Assembly (NCBI RefSeq): GCF_009762775.1 | Contig: NZ_CP046401.1 | Location: forward strand, 6,398,001-6,462,000 | DNA: 64,000 nt | Reading direction: 5' to 3' | Source of the DNA: Maribellus comscasis | GTDB lineage: Bacteria; Bacteroidota; Bacteroidia; Bacteroidales; Prolixibacteraceae | In this document: one piece after another, positions 9,293-19,193 of the stretch | Layout: every line of letters begins with the position of its first letter | Numbering within the stretch: the first letter of the stretch is position 1 | Position numbers and translations under genes: made by a program | The notes under the pieces: generated by a model | The model's input: only the letters and a program-made list of their open reading frames with translations | What the model was told of the DNA's origin: nothing | Database searches by the model: none

Positions 9293-10282
9293 ATGAAGAA
9301 AGAAGAAATTATAAAAAATATTATAAAAAGTAAATCTTCACTGCATTCCAGTGAGTTTTTATCCTGGGTTCAAAAATCGGAGGAAAATAGAAAGGAATTT
9401 ATACGTTATAAAAATCTTTGGGCTTTGTTAAAAAGCGGCAATGAATTGGACCGTAAATACATAAATGACGATTTTATTTTACTCAAAAGACGAATGAAAG
9501 AATCCGGGACTGGATTTAAAGTCAGGGAACTAATTAAATATGCCGCAATAATTGTTTTAGCTTTAATCGGAGGATATCTAATACATTCGATACCGAAGTC
9601 CGGTGAAGTATTCATGAACGAAGTATCTGTTCCAAAAGGGAACCGGAGTTCAATTGTTTTACCGGATGGTAGTGAGGTCTGGTTAACCAATGGCTCAAAA
9701 CTGATTTATCCTGAAGTTTTTAATGATAAAATAAGAAACGTGAAGCTGGAAGGTGAGGCGTATTTTAAAATTTCTCATGATGCTTCGAAGCCTTTTACAG
9801 TTGATCTTGGGGAGCAACAGATAAAAGTATTGGGAACTGAATTCTCTGTCTTGGCCTATCCCGATGATAATATTGTTCAGGTGGACTTAATTACAGGAAA
9901 AGTACAACTCGACGTGTTTGAAGAGATAGGCTCCGATAAATATAAATCCTACCAGTTAAAACCTTCGTATAGTTTAGTTTTAGATAAAACATCCGGGAGT
10001 TTAAAAAACTACAAGATCCCGGATAGCTTTTACAAATATTGGCAACAGGGGATTTATGAATTTAAAAATGAGTCTTTCGTCAGTCTTGCTAAAAAGATCG
10101 ACCGCATATATGGTATTAAAGTTATTTTTGAAGACAATACTTTAAAGGGATGTACCTTCACAGGAGCTTTCTTTTTAGATTCTAATATTTACACAATTAT
10201 AGAAACTTTCAGGCGAGCTTCCTCTATCCCGTTTGAATATACAATTGACAACAACCAAATTTATTTAAAACGTGAAAAATAA
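9293..10282 (+). CDS. FecR-family anti-sigma factor
   Basis: This 329-residue protein has a cytoplasmic N-terminal segment (1-79) and a single transmembrane helix at about 81-98. The periplasmic FecR domain covers about 110-205 (IVLPDGSEVWLTNGSKL; LEGEAYFKIS; VLGTEFSVLAY). A C-terminal DUF4974-type domain at about 250-322 includes FTGAFFLDSNIYTIIETF. It should hold the sigma factor encoded 115 bases upstream and be triggered by the STN domain of the SusC encoded downstream. A pair of hairpins separates it from susC (10320-10374), which may lower read-through into the transporter genes. Confidence 0.95.
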   Translation: MKKEEIIKNIIKSKSSLHSSEFLSWVQKSEENRKEFIRYKNLWALLKSGNELDRKYINDDFILLKRRMKESGTGFKVRELIKYAAIIVLALIGGYLIHSIPKSGEVFMNEVSVPKGNRSSIVLPDGSEVWLTNGSKLIYPEVFNDKIRNVKLEGEAYFKISHDASKPFTVDLGEQQIKVLGTEFSVLAYPDDNIVQVDLITGKVQLDVFEEIGSDKYKSYQLKPSYSLVLDKTSGSLKNYKIPDSFYKYWQQGIYEFKNESFVSLAKKIDRIYGIKVIFEDNTLKGCTFTGAFFLDSNIYTIIETFRRASSIPFEYTIDNNQIYLKREK

Positions 10283-10319
10283 ATAGCTTATGTGAAAACT
10301 AAATGAACTAAAAAGAAGA

Positions 10320-10374
10320 GAAATGCCGCCAGCATTTCCCTTCATTATCGGAAACATTCCAGTGTTTCCTTTTT
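10320..10374 (+). terminator. Tandem hairpins with T-run between fecR and susC
   Basis: The first stem is GAAATGC/GCATTTC (10320-10338). The second is a perfect GGAAACA-TTCCAG-TGTTTCC (10350-10369) followed directly by TTTTT, the form of an intrinsic terminator. It lies 56 bases upstream of the SusC start, so it may partially terminate sigma/FecR transcripts while susCD uses its own promoter. An analogous GGGAAACA hairpin lies between fecR and susC of the other locus at 3839-3868. Confidence 0.65.
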
Positions 10375-10429
10375 AAAAATCAATAAAAAAGCCACTGGCT
10401 TAATTATCGAACTTAAACATTTCAAATGT

Positions 10430-13400
10430 ATGAAAAAAATTAAAACCAATAATGGGAATAAGAGAGTTTCCCATTTAACTAAGCTTTTGAGAGTTATGAA
10501 AATAACGTGTTTGTTTCTGATGATTGCCCTCGTTCAGGTTTCAGCCTCGACATATTCACAATCTGCAAGGCTGACCTTCAATTTAAAGAATGTGAAACTA
10601 TCGGAAGTTTTTGATCAAATTGAAAAAAATTCAGAATTTCGATTTTTCTACGATTCAGGAGATTTCGATCTTACTCAAAATGTCACTATCAGTGCCGATG
10701 ATTCAAAAATTGAAGAAATATTGAATGGTGTATTCAAAAATCTGGATATCTCATATGAAATTTTTGACCGCTATATTATTGTAAAAACGAAAGGTAGGGA
10801 AAGCAGCTTTGTGAAAAATATTTTGCAGCAGCAACAAAAAACAATTTCAGGGAAGGTAACCGATTCTTCCGGTGCTCCCGTTCCCGGTGTAACTGTAGTT
10901 GTTAGCGGAACATCAAATGGTACGGTAACGGGGGCCGATGGAGAATATTCAATAATGAACATTCAACCTGAAGACAAACTGATATTCTCTTTTGTTGGGA
11001 TGAAGACACAGGAAATTATTGTCGGAACTCAATCAACAATCGATATAACGATGGTGGTCGATGCCATTGGAATTGAAGAAGTAATTGCAATAGGATATGG
11101 TACTATGAAAAAGAATGATTTGACTGGTTCCATTTCTACCGTTGATGAAAGTAAAATAACACAACGTTCAGTTACTACAATTGGAGAGGGACTTCAGGGA
11201 CAGGTTGCTGGTGTTCAGATAACTCAGCCAAATGGTCATCCTGGAGCAAGTCCAGTGATTAGAATTCGAGGTGTGAATTCAATCCAATATGGAAATGATC
11301 CGTTATGGGTAGTCGATGGCTTTCCTCTAAGTTCAGGATGGTCCTATATAAATCCAAATGAGATTGAAACAATAACAGTTCTTAAAGATGCATCAGCAAC
11401 AGCAATATATGGTGCAAACGGAGCAAATGGCGTAATAATAGTTACTACAAAAAAAGGAAAAGCCGGGAAAACCAAAATTAGTTTTGATACTTATTGTGGT
11501 GTTCAGAATGTTACAAACATGTATGATATGATGAATGCAAAAGAATGGGCAACTGCACAACGAACCTTTTGGGAACGTTTTAGAAATGGCGCATATTTAA
11601 GCCGTGCTTTTCCTCAGGAAGAGATTGATCAAATGGGAGAAGGAACAAATTGGCAGGAAGAAATATTCAGGACAGGTATTATCCAGAATCATAATTTGTC
11701 AATTTCAGGGGCAAATGAAAAAACCAATTTTTTTGTGTCCGGAAATTTTTTAAATCATGAAGGCATTGTTATTAATTCAAAATTTCATAAAGGTAATTTC
11801 AGTATTAATTTAGAACATAAGGCAAATGATAAATTTAGTTTTGGAACAAGTATAAAAACAGCATATGAACATAAACAGGGAATAAGCAGCCTTAATGTTG
11901 TTTATGGTGCACTTATCATGGCTCCAACATCACCTGTTAAAAATGAAGATGGAACATACTTTTCTCAAAATGACCAATGGATCGAAAGAGGTATTATGGC
12001 GCGTATCAATAGGGAAAATCCTGTTATGATGGCATACGAACAAATTGGTAATTCTGATAATACCCATATATTTACTAACCTTTTTGGCTCTTATCAGATA
12101 ACAAATGGATTAACAGCTAAAGTTAGTTTAGGAGGTGATATAAATTATTACAGGGTGAATCATTATACACCTTCTTATTTCTATAGTGAAAGTGCTTCTC
12201 ATGGGAGCGCCGACGCCTCTGCATCTCAAACTTTCAACTGGGTGAATGAAAATACGTTAACTTACATTAAAACATTTAATGATATTCATTCATTAAATAT
12301 TGTCGGTGGTATTACTGCTCAACAGCAAAAAAGTGAAATTTTAGCTGCATCTGCTACTGATTTTTATACTGACATTACTCAATATTATGACTTGAGTATT
12401 GGAGCAGAACCAGGAATTCCATCAACTTCATACAGCGAGTGGACAATGGTCTCGTTACTCGGAAGGGTAAATTATAATTATGCTGATAGATATTTTGTAA
12501 CAGCATCCGCCAGATATGATGGATCCAGCCGTTTTGGTTCAAATAATCGTTTTGCATTTTTCCCGTCAGGTGCTTTGGCGTGGAGAGTCAGTCAGGAAGA
12601 TTTTTTAAAAGATACTGATTGGCTGGCCAATTTAAAGTTGAGGTTAAGTTATGGAAAAACCGGTAATCAGGCAATACCTTTATATCAGAATATTCTCCCT
12701 TATAATAAAATTACTTCTTATCCATTTGGTTCAAATATTACCACAGCAGTAGGTCCGGGTTCTTTGGTTAATCCTGATCTGAAGTGGGAAGCAACCGATC
12801 AATACAATGCAGGTATTGATTTGGGGATTTTTAATAATAAATTAAGCTTTACTGCAGATTATTATTACAAAAAAACAAAGGACTTGTTATTCAATGTTTC
12901 GGTACCTCGTCAGGGAGGGTATAGTACAGTACTTAAAAATATTGGTAGTGTCGAGAATAAAGGTTTTGAATTTGGAGTAAATGCCAACCTTGGAAAGGGA
13001 GACTTTAGTTGGAACGGTTCGGGGAATATTTCTTTTAACAGGAATAAAGTTTTAGAACTTGCTGAATCTGACCGCTTTTTTGGTCCCAATATCGGATGGA
13101 GATATATTAGTCGAAATGGCGGCGCTGCTACTATAATAATGGAAGGCGAACCTCTGGGTGTGTTCTGGGGAAATATTTTTGATGGATTATGGCAAACGGA
13201 AGAGGAATTCCAGACAGGACATATGGCTACAAACACAAACGTTGGTCCCGGATTTGAAAATTACAGAGATATTGATGGCAATGGAATCTTTGAGGAAGGT
13301 GTGGACGAAACTATAATCGGCGATCCTCATCCTGACTTCGTGTTTGATGTAAGCAATTCATTTAATTATAAACATTTTGATTTAAGTTTCAATATTTATG

Positions 13401-13822
13401 GTGTGGTTGGCAATGATATTTTTAATGCTAATTTGATTGAGTTAACATCGCAGGTTAATGTCGATAATGCACTTAAAGCATATATTAACAACTGGGATGG
13501 AGTAGGTACTTCAAACAAATATTTTAAAAATGACCGGCCAACCGGACGATCTGGGGTTTTTCCGAATAGAGCTTCTACACAATATATTGAAGACGGTACT
13601 TTTGTACGACTTCAAAATTTGACCTTTGGATATAATGTGCCAGTTAGAGTTATTCAGAAATTAAGAGTATATGTGTCAGCAGACAACTTGGTTACATTAA
13701 CCAAATATTCAGGTTTTAATCCTGAAGTAAGTTCCTTGACCTCGGATATGGCTGCAGGTATTGATGCTGGCACCTATCCGGTTGCAAAGACTGTAAGACT
13801 GGGTGTTCAAATAGATTTATAA
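10430..13822 (+). CDS. SusC/RagA-family TonB-dependent outer membrane transporter with STN domain
   Basis: This 1130-residue protein has a signal segment ending near residue 45 (STYSQ), an STN domain (about 47-122), a carboxypeptidase-regulatory-like domain (about 138-205, SFVGMKTQE), a plug (IRIRGVNSIQYGNDP; ANGVIIVTTK) and a C-terminal barrel. It is the importing partner of the SusD encoded 18 bases downstream. Domain order and the junction EEVIAIGYG are close to the minus-strand SusC at 403-3759 (EEVVAVGYG), while the barrels differ, as expected for paralogues with different ligands. Expression is probably controlled by the upstream sigma/FecR pair. Confidence 0.96.
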   Translation: MKKIKTNNGNKRVSHLTKLLRVMKITCLFLMIALVQVSASTYSQSARLTFNLKNVKLSEVFDQIEKNSEFRFFYDSGDFDLTQNVTISADDSKIEEILNGVFKNLDISYEIFDRYIIVKTKGRESSFVKNILQQQQKTISGKVTDSSGAPVPGVTVVVSGTSNGTVTGADGEYSIMNIQPEDKLIFSFVGMKTQEIIVGTQSTIDITMVVDAIGIEEVIAIGYGTMKKNDLTGSISTVDESKITQRSVTTIGEGLQGQVAGVQITQPNGHPGASPVIRIRGVNSIQYGNDPLWVVDGFPLSSGWSYINPNEIETITVLKDASATAIYGANGANGVIIVTTKKGKAGKTKISFDTYCGVQNVTNMYDMMNAKEWATAQRTFWERFRNGAYLSRAFPQEEIDQMGEGTNWQEEIFRTGIIQNHNLSISGANEKTNFFVSGNFLNHEGIVINSKFHKGNFSINLEHKANDKFSFGTSIKTAYEHKQGISSLNVVYGALIMAPTSPVKNEDGTYFSQNDQWIERGIMARINRENPVMMAYEQIGNSDNTHIFTNLFGSYQITNGLTAKVSLGGDINYYRVNHYTPSYFYSESASHGSADASASQTFNWVNENTLTYIKTFNDIHSLNIVGGITAQQQKSEILAASATDFYTDITQYYDLSIGAEPGIPSTSYSEWTMVSLLGRVNYNYADRYFVTASARYDGSSRFGSNNRFAFFPSGALAWRVSQEDFLKDTDWLANLKLRLSYGKTGNQAIPLYQNILPYNKITSYPFGSNITTAVGPGSLVNPDLKWEATDQYNAGIDLGIFNNKLSFTADYYYKKTKDLLFNVSVPRQGGYSTVLKNIGSVENKGFEFGVNANLGKGDFSWNGSGNISFNRNKVLELAESDRFFGPNIGWRYISRNGGAATIIMEGEPLGVFWGNIFDGLWQTEEEFQTGHMATNTNVGPGFENYRDIDGNGIFEEGVDETIIGDPHPDFVFDVSNSFNYKHFDLSFNIYGVVGNDIFNANLIELTSQVNVDNALKAYINNWDGVGTSNKYFKNDRPTGRSGVFPNRASTQYIEDGTFVRLQNLTFGYNVPVRVIQKLRVYVSADNLVTLTKYSGFNPEVSSLTSDMAAGIDAGTYPVAKTVRLGVQIDL

Positions 13823-13840
13823 TACAAAAAATATAAAAAA

Positions 13841-15316
13841 ATGAAAAAATATAGTTTTTTAATTATAGTCTTCTCTTTGCTTCTTTCTTCATGTGAAGGA
13901 TTCTTAGAGGTAGATCCCAAAAACAAAATAAGTAGCGAAAATTTCTTTCAAACTGAGGCAGATGCAGAGGCATGCATATCAGGAATATACTCCGTTCTAA
14001 GGGGACATTATAATTTTAATGTATTTTATTTTGGTGATATTTCAACAGAAATAGCTAATAATGGCGAAACTCAGGCCAATTTAGATAATGGAGTTTATAC
14101 TTCTGCTGACGAAAGATTCAGAAGTTTTTGGGCACAAATGTATAGAGTAATTAATTATGCAAATGGTGCAATAAAAAATGTCCCATCTATTAATATGGAC
14201 TCCGATTTGAAGGAAAGATATATAGCAGAAGCGCACTTTTTAAGGGCCCTCGCTTATTTTGAACTCGTTCGTGCATTTGGAGGTGTCCCTAAAATTATAG
14301 AACCAACTATAGATGAATCTAATAATTTATTACCAAGATCAACTACAGAGGAAATTTATACACTTATTTTTGAAGATTTGAAATATTGTGAGGATATTTT
14401 GCCGACAACTTATAGTTCTTCTGATAAAGGCCGTCCTACCTCTGGTGCTGCTAAAGCTTTAATGGCTAAAGCATATTTGCAAAAAGGTGACTTCGAAAAT
14501 ACCCGTTTAAAAACATTGGAAGTTATCGGGTCAGGAACATATAAACTATGCGATTATCTAGGCGACGTATTTAATGTTGAAAAGGAAAATGGAATTGAGC
14601 ATATTTTTTCAATTCAATTTTTAGGGGGTACTAATGAAAGTATGGGGAGTTCGATAAGTAATTCATTTGCTTCCAGAAATGTTGAAATTAATCCAAATAA
14701 TATTGCATCCGGAGCTGCTGTTGCGACAGAAGATGCATTTTATAATTCTATTCCCGATCATTTCAGAAAAAGGTTAACGATTGTATCTGAATTCCCTTCA
14801 TTGTATTATCCTGAAATAACTGCTGTAGGCGTTGCCGGTGCAGGTCCATGTTGTATGAAATACTGGGATCCTTTGTACAGAACAAGAACAGGCGGTGATG
14901 ATGCAAACTGGATGGTTATACGTTATGCTGATGTATTATTGATGTACGCTGAAGCAGAAAATGAGATTAATGGTCCCACGGTATCAGCTTATGAAGCAAT
15001 CAATGAAATCAGGAAAAGGGCACGTGATGAGAATCAGAATAATATTGATGATCCGGAAGAAATTGCTGAATTACCAGACTTATCTGGATTAAGTAAGGAT
15101 GAATTCAGGCGGGCTGTTTGGAATGAGCGTGATATGGAACTTTGTTTTGAAGGGCATCATCGATGGGATTTAATCCGTACAGGAAGATTTGTAGAAGTTC
15201 TTAATGCAAGTGGTATAGCTTCACAAGTGAGTGAAACAAATATACTTTTCCCTATACCTCACTTGGAGATTTTGGCAAATCCTAACCTTGAGCAGAATCC
15301 CGGATACTCCGATTAG
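13841..15316 (+). CDS. SusD/RagB-family nutrient-binding outer membrane lipoprotein
   Basis: This 491-residue protein has a lipobox (LLLSSC) followed by EGFLEVDPKNKISSENFF, the usual SusD start. A helical TPR-like core contains AEAHFLRALAYFELVRAFGGVP, the conserved motif of the family. The C-terminal half contains RYADVLLMYAEAENE and WNERDMELCFEGHHRWDLIRTG, both diagnostic of SusD. It caps the SusC barrel encoded immediately upstream and binds the glycan at the cell surface. An intrinsic terminator follows the gene, so the susCD pair is probably its own transcript. Confidence 0.96.
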   Translation: MKKYSFLIIVFSLLLSSCEGFLEVDPKNKISSENFFQTEADAEACISGIYSVLRGHYNFNVFYFGDISTEIANNGETQANLDNGVYTSADERFRSFWAQMYRVINYANGAIKNVPSINMDSDLKERYIAEAHFLRALAYFELVRAFGGVPKIIEPTIDESNNLLPRSTTEEIYTLIFEDLKYCEDILPTTYSSSDKGRPTSGAAKALMAKAYLQKGDFENTRLKTLEVIGSGTYKLCDYLGDVFNVEKENGIEHIFSIQFLGGTNESMGSSISNSFASRNVEINPNNIASGAAVATEDAFYNSIPDHFRKRLTIVSEFPSLYYPEITAVGVAGAGPCCMKYWDPLYRTRTGGDDANWMVIRYADVLLMYAEAENEINGPTVSAYEAINEIRKRARDENQNNIDDPEEIAELPDLSGLSKDEFRRAVWNERDMELCFEGHHRWDLIRTGRFVEVLNASGIASQVSETNILFPIPHLEILANPNLEQNPGYSD

Positions 15317-15329
15317 AATTTCAATATAT

Positions 15330-15372
15330 CAGTTCCCCGTCTGAATGGGCAGGGAACTGTTTTATATATTTT
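15330..15372 (+). terminator. Intrinsic terminator after susCD
   Basis: A perfect 8-bp stem (CAGTTCCC at 15330-15337 pairing with GGGAACTG at 15352-15359, 14-base loop) is followed by TTTTATATATTTT. It lies 13 bases after the SusD stop and directly before the FAD oxidoreductase start, so it separates the transporter genes from the enzyme block, or attenuates read-through into it. Confidence 0.75.
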
Positions 15373-15375
15373 AAG

Positions 15376-17661
15376 ATGAAATTATTCATAAGAATTTTAT
15401 TGTTGTTAGTTCTGCCCTTTTTTTCTTTTGGTAAATCAGCGGGGAGAAATAATGATTTTATAAAATATACGACTGAGGTTTGTATCATTGGTGCAGGAAG
15501 TTCAGGAATTGGTGCTGCTCTTGCTGCTTCCAGGGCAGGTGCTAAAGTGGTATTAATTGAAAAGCAAAATAAAGTAGGAGGTACCAGTACTCAGGCTTAT
15601 GTTAACAGTTGGGAACCTGGGCCAGGGTGTTCCTATGCGCAGGAATTATTTAATCGACTTTCAAAAGTACCTAATGCTGTTGGACTTGGCCGGCAGGTTC
15701 ACGCTTATCAAAAGGATGAACCTTATGGTATATTTTTGACAGATACGAATTTAAATTACAACTATTCATTACGTCGTTCTGATCTTAAGGTGAATACGCA
15801 GTGCTCAAATGTCGCTTTTGATGTGGATACGTTTGATAAAACTGTTAGACAGATGTTGGACGAAACAGGGAATTGCCAGTTGATGCTTAATACTGCGCTC
15901 ACCAATGCCATTACTGAGAATTCACAGGTAACAAGTATCGAAGCAATTTCAAATACCGGAGAGAGATACATTGTAAGCGCAAAAGTATTTATCGATTGTA
16001 CTGGGGGGGCTTTTTTATGCAGGGACATAGGTTGTGAAATGATGCTTGGAGAAGAACCCCAATCGCGTTTTGGAGAGCCATCGGCACCGGAACATGGAAC
16101 CCATTCCCTGAATGCATTGTCATTGTGTTATCAGATAAAACCATCAAAAGGATTAAAAGAAGAAAGCCGGGGAACGCCCGACGACGTTAAATATAATGTA
16201 GTTGCGCATACAACCGGGCCAGTTGGCGAACAACAAAAAATTACTGTCAACCCTCTTGGAATAATTGAAGGCGACCTTTTCCTCAAGCAGGAAAGAGATA
16301 GTGTTTATTCATATGGATGTAAACAGGTGGATAAACATTGGGCAAAACTTTGCACCTACCCACACTTTAAGGATTATGAGTTTGACAGTTACGCTCCGAT
16401 GCTTGGCATTAGGGAAAGCTACCGCACTGTATGTGAATATGTATTGACTCAACATGATTTACTGGCCGGTATTTCCGGACAATATCATCCTGATATTGTT
16501 ACAGTCGCAGATCATCCAATGGACATTCACGGGAAGACGAGTAACTTAAAAATATTGAAGGAAGCCTACGGAGTACCTTATCGTTGTTTAGTTCCAATTG
16601 GCTGGGATAATGTTTTAATCGCTTGCAGGGGAGCAGGTTTTAGTCATATTGCTGCTTCCAGTTGCCGGCTTTCCAGAACAATGATGAGTTTAGGGCATGC
16701 TGCTGGTTTTGCAGCCTGGCTGTGTGTGAATTTGGACAGGCCTGTTTGGGATATTCCTGTTGAAAGAGTACAGGCAGAAATGAACCTGAAATTGCGTCCC
16801 AAGGAAATACTTGATGCCGATCCGTTACCTGTAAATCAAACAATTGGTGAAATAGAATATAGCTTTCTATGCAGTGATAATGGTAATGATTCTATTTATC
16901 AGATATCAACAACAGGAAAGATTGAATGGAGTTATCCGGCATCCAATTGTCAGGATATCTGGAATCTCCCCAATGGCAATGTTCTTTTCACTTATCATCA
17001 TGGAGAAAATGGCAGTGGAGGTGTAATGGAGGTAACAAAGCAAAAAAGGGTAGTATTCAACTTTGAAACAGAGGGTGAAGTACATACTTGCCAGCGGCTT
17101 GACAACGGAAATACATTAATTGGAATCAATAGGGATGCAAGCCTGGTAGAAGTTGATAATGAGGGGAATGTGAGAAAGAAAATTCAACTGAAAACAGATA
17201 AACGCGGACATGATGCTATTCGAATGGCACGCCAGCTTAAAAACGGAAATTATCTGGTTTGTCAGGAAGGAGATAACCTGCTGGCTGAATACAATAAAAA
17301 TGGCAAATTATTGAGAACTTTCAATTCTCCCGGAAAATGTTTCGAAGCGGTTCGTTTAGATAACGGAAATACTTTAATCAGCGACGGCTCTGCATGCTCA
17401 GTAAGGGAGTTGGATAAAAAGGGGAAAGTGGTTTGGCAAATATCCCAAAAAGATTTTCCTGAAATAAAAATGAACTGGCTGGCAGGTATTGATGTCTTGC
17501 CCAATGGCAATGTTTTGGTTTGTAACTGGCTGGGACATGGGAAGTCCGGGCGGGGGATACCGGTCTTTGAGATTTCAAAAGACAAAAAAATAGTAATGTA
17601 TTACACCGACAATATGCGTACAAAATCGATATCGAATATCTGTGCAATGCGGGATAAATAA
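15376..17661 (+). CDS. Exported FAD-dependent oxidoreductase fused to a C-terminal beta-propeller
   Basis: This 761-residue protein has a signal peptide (LLLLVLPFFSFG). A FAD-binding Rossmann fold follows at about 33-70, with CIIGAGSSGIGAALAASRAG and the acidic strand end VVLIEK, then an FAD_oxidored-type body to about residue 470. The remaining ~270 residues contain five evenly placed NGN motifs (LPNGNVL, LDNGNTL, LKNGNYL, LDNGNTL, LPNGNVL), each ending a propeller blade, similar to arylsulfotransferase/PQQ-like propellers. It probably oxidises a sugar or related alcohol in the periplasm; the propeller may bind substrate or a partner. It begins the enzyme block next to a fucosidase. FAD oxidoreductases of this group are known, but this fusion is unusual to me, and its substrate is unknown. 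Confidence 0.85.
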   Translation: MKLFIRILLLLVLPFFSFGKSAGRNNDFIKYTTEVCIIGAGSSGIGAALAASRAGAKVVLIEKQNKVGGTSTQAYVNSWEPGPGCSYAQELFNRLSKVPNAVGLGRQVHAYQKDEPYGIFLTDTNLNYNYSLRRSDLKVNTQCSNVAFDVDTFDKTVRQMLDETGNCQLMLNTALTNAITENSQVTSIEAISNTGERYIVSAKVFIDCTGGAFLCRDIGCEMMLGEEPQSRFGEPSAPEHGTHSLNALSLCYQIKPSKGLKEESRGTPDDVKYNVVAHTTGPVGEQQKITVNPLGIIEGDLFLKQERDSVYSYGCKQVDKHWAKLCTYPHFKDYEFDSYAPMLGIRESYRTVCEYVLTQHDLLAGISGQYHPDIVTVADHPMDIHGKTSNLKILKEAYGVPYRCLVPIGWDNVLIACRGAGFSHIAASSCRLSRTMMSLGHAAGFAAWLCVNLDRPVWDIPVERVQAEMNLKLRPKEILDADPLPVNQTIGEIEYSFLCSDNGNDSIYQISTTGKIEWSYPASNCQDIWNLPNGNVLFTYHHGENGSGGVMEVTKQKRVVFNFETEGEVHTCQRLDNGNTLIGINRDASLVEVDNEGNVRKKIQLKTDKRGHDAIRMARQLKNGNYLVCQEGDNLLAEYNKNGKLLRTFNSPGKCFEAVRLDNGNTLISDGSACSVRELDKKGKVVWQISQKDFPEIKMNWLAGIDVLPNGNVLVCNWLGHGKSGRGIPVFEISKDKKIVMYYTDNMRTKSISNICAMRDK

Positions 17662-17697
17662 AATTCAACGAGTGCTTATTAATTAATTTAAGTTTTT

Positions 17698-19134
17698 ATG
17701 TGGAAAAAATTGATGTTTTTTGTGCTGACTCTTTGTGTTTTGTCGGCTAAATCACAATACGTTGACACTGCACAGGTTATCTATTTTAACGATTTAAATC
17801 AGCTAAAGCAACATAAGTCACCTCAATGGTTTAACGATGCCAAATTGGGCATTTTCATCCACTGGGGATTGTATTCTGTTCCTGCTTTTGCACCAACAAA
17901 GGGAAGTATACGTGATATTATGGATAAAGATCGTCGTGCCTGGTTTATGAATAATTCTTATGCTGAATGGTACCTGAATACCCTGCGTATTAAAGGTTCT
18001 CCAACTTATGAATACCACAAAAAAAATTACGGGCTGGATTTCGATTACTATAAATTCTCGGAAACTTTCAATAAAGAGCTTGCCGGATGGAAGCCTGAGG
18101 AAATGGCTGAGATTTTTAAAAATACAGGCGCAAGGTATGTGGTGTTAACATCCAAACATCATGATGGATACCCTCTCTGGCCCTCGCGTGTGCATAATAA
18201 TAACATGACAGAAGCGGCACAGCCTGTATCACGCGACATTGTAGGAGAATTAACAAAAGCCGTGAGGGATAAAGGCATGAAAATGGGGCTTTACTATTCA
18301 GGAGGACTCGACTGGACTTTTAACCGTACCCCTGTTTTGGGAATACGTGGACTAAAAATTTCAACGCCACATTCATTGGAATATGCCAATGTAGCCGATG
18401 CCCATCTTCGCGAGTTAATCGAAAAATATCAGCCATCGGTTTTATGGGGCGATATTTATTATCCTGACCAGGGAAACATTTCAGGTATTGTTGCCGACTA
18501 TTATAACCTTATTCCCGAAGGCGTTATTAACAATCGTTGGGGGGCTTCGGGCTTATCTGATTTCAGTACACCCGAATACAATAAATTTGAATCGATACAA
18601 GAGGATAAATGGGAAAGTTGCCGTGGATTAGGTTATTCTTTTGGTTACAATCAGTTTGAAGACGATAGCCATACCTTAAGTTCCACAGAATTAATTCATT
18701 TATTGATAGATGTGGTGAGTAAAAACGGTAACCTTTTAATTAATGTCGGGCCGAAACCTGATGGGACAATCCCGGCCATTCAGTTAGATCGCCTGAAAGA
18801 ATTGGGCGAATGGATGAAAGTAAACGGAGAAGGTGTCTATGATACAAAACCATGGCAGGTTTGCTCAGGGGAAACTGTTTCAGGGAAAGAATACCGATTT
18901 ACACAAAAGGGAGATAAGCTGTATCTTATCATGTTTGAAAAACCTGAAAAAGAGGAAGTCTTTAAAAATTTGGTTCTTAAAACAGGCACAGAATTAAGTT
19001 TGTTGGGAAACCATTTTACTCCAAAATGGAAACAGAATGAGACCAATTTGAAGATCGATTTCCCCGGTGATATTTCAGGGAAGCATGCTTATGTTATCGA
19101 GTTTTCTGCTTTACCAGGTTGCGTGATAGAGTAA
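17698..19134 (+). CDS. GH29 alpha-L-fucosidase, exported
   Basis: This 478-residue protein has a Sec signal peptide (residues 1-19, ending SAKSQ). The GH29 barrel carries WFNDAKLGIFIHWGLYSVPA (about 44-63), YVVLTSKHHDGYPLWPS (about 157-173; HHDG binds the sugar) and PSVLWGDIYYP. The last contains D252, the likely catalytic nucleophile by position. A short C-terminal beta domain follows. The enzyme releases alpha-linked L-fucose from glycans in the periplasm. It lies 36 bases after the FAD oxidoreductase gene and before an SMP-30-like gene, with a sulfatase further downstream, so a sulfated, fucose-containing glycan is a reasonable but unproven target. Confidence 0.94.
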   Translation: MWKKLMFFVLTLCVLSAKSQYVDTAQVIYFNDLNQLKQHKSPQWFNDAKLGIFIHWGLYSVPAFAPTKGSIRDIMDKDRRAWFMNNSYAEWYLNTLRIKGSPTYEYHKKNYGLDFDYYKFSETFNKELAGWKPEEMAEIFKNTGARYVVLTSKHHDGYPLWPSRVHNNNMTEAAQPVSRDIVGELTKAVRDKGMKMGLYYSGGLDWTFNRTPVLGIRGLKISTPHSLEYANVADAHLRELIEKYQPSVLWGDIYYPDQGNISGIVADYYNLIPEGVINNRWGASGLSDFSTPEYNKFESIQEDKWESCRGLGYSFGYNQFEDDSHTLSSTELIHLLIDVVSKNGNLLINVGPKPDGTIPAIQLDRLKELGEWMKVNGEGVYDTKPWQVCSGETVSGKEYRFTQKGDKLYLIMFEKPEKEEVFKNLVLKTGTELSLLGNHFTPKWKQNETNLKIDFPGDISGKHAYVIEFSALPGCVIE

Positions 19135-19193
19135 TCAATGATTTGTAGTAGGTTTTAGATACTACTTTAAGTATTCACATTAAATAATTAAAA

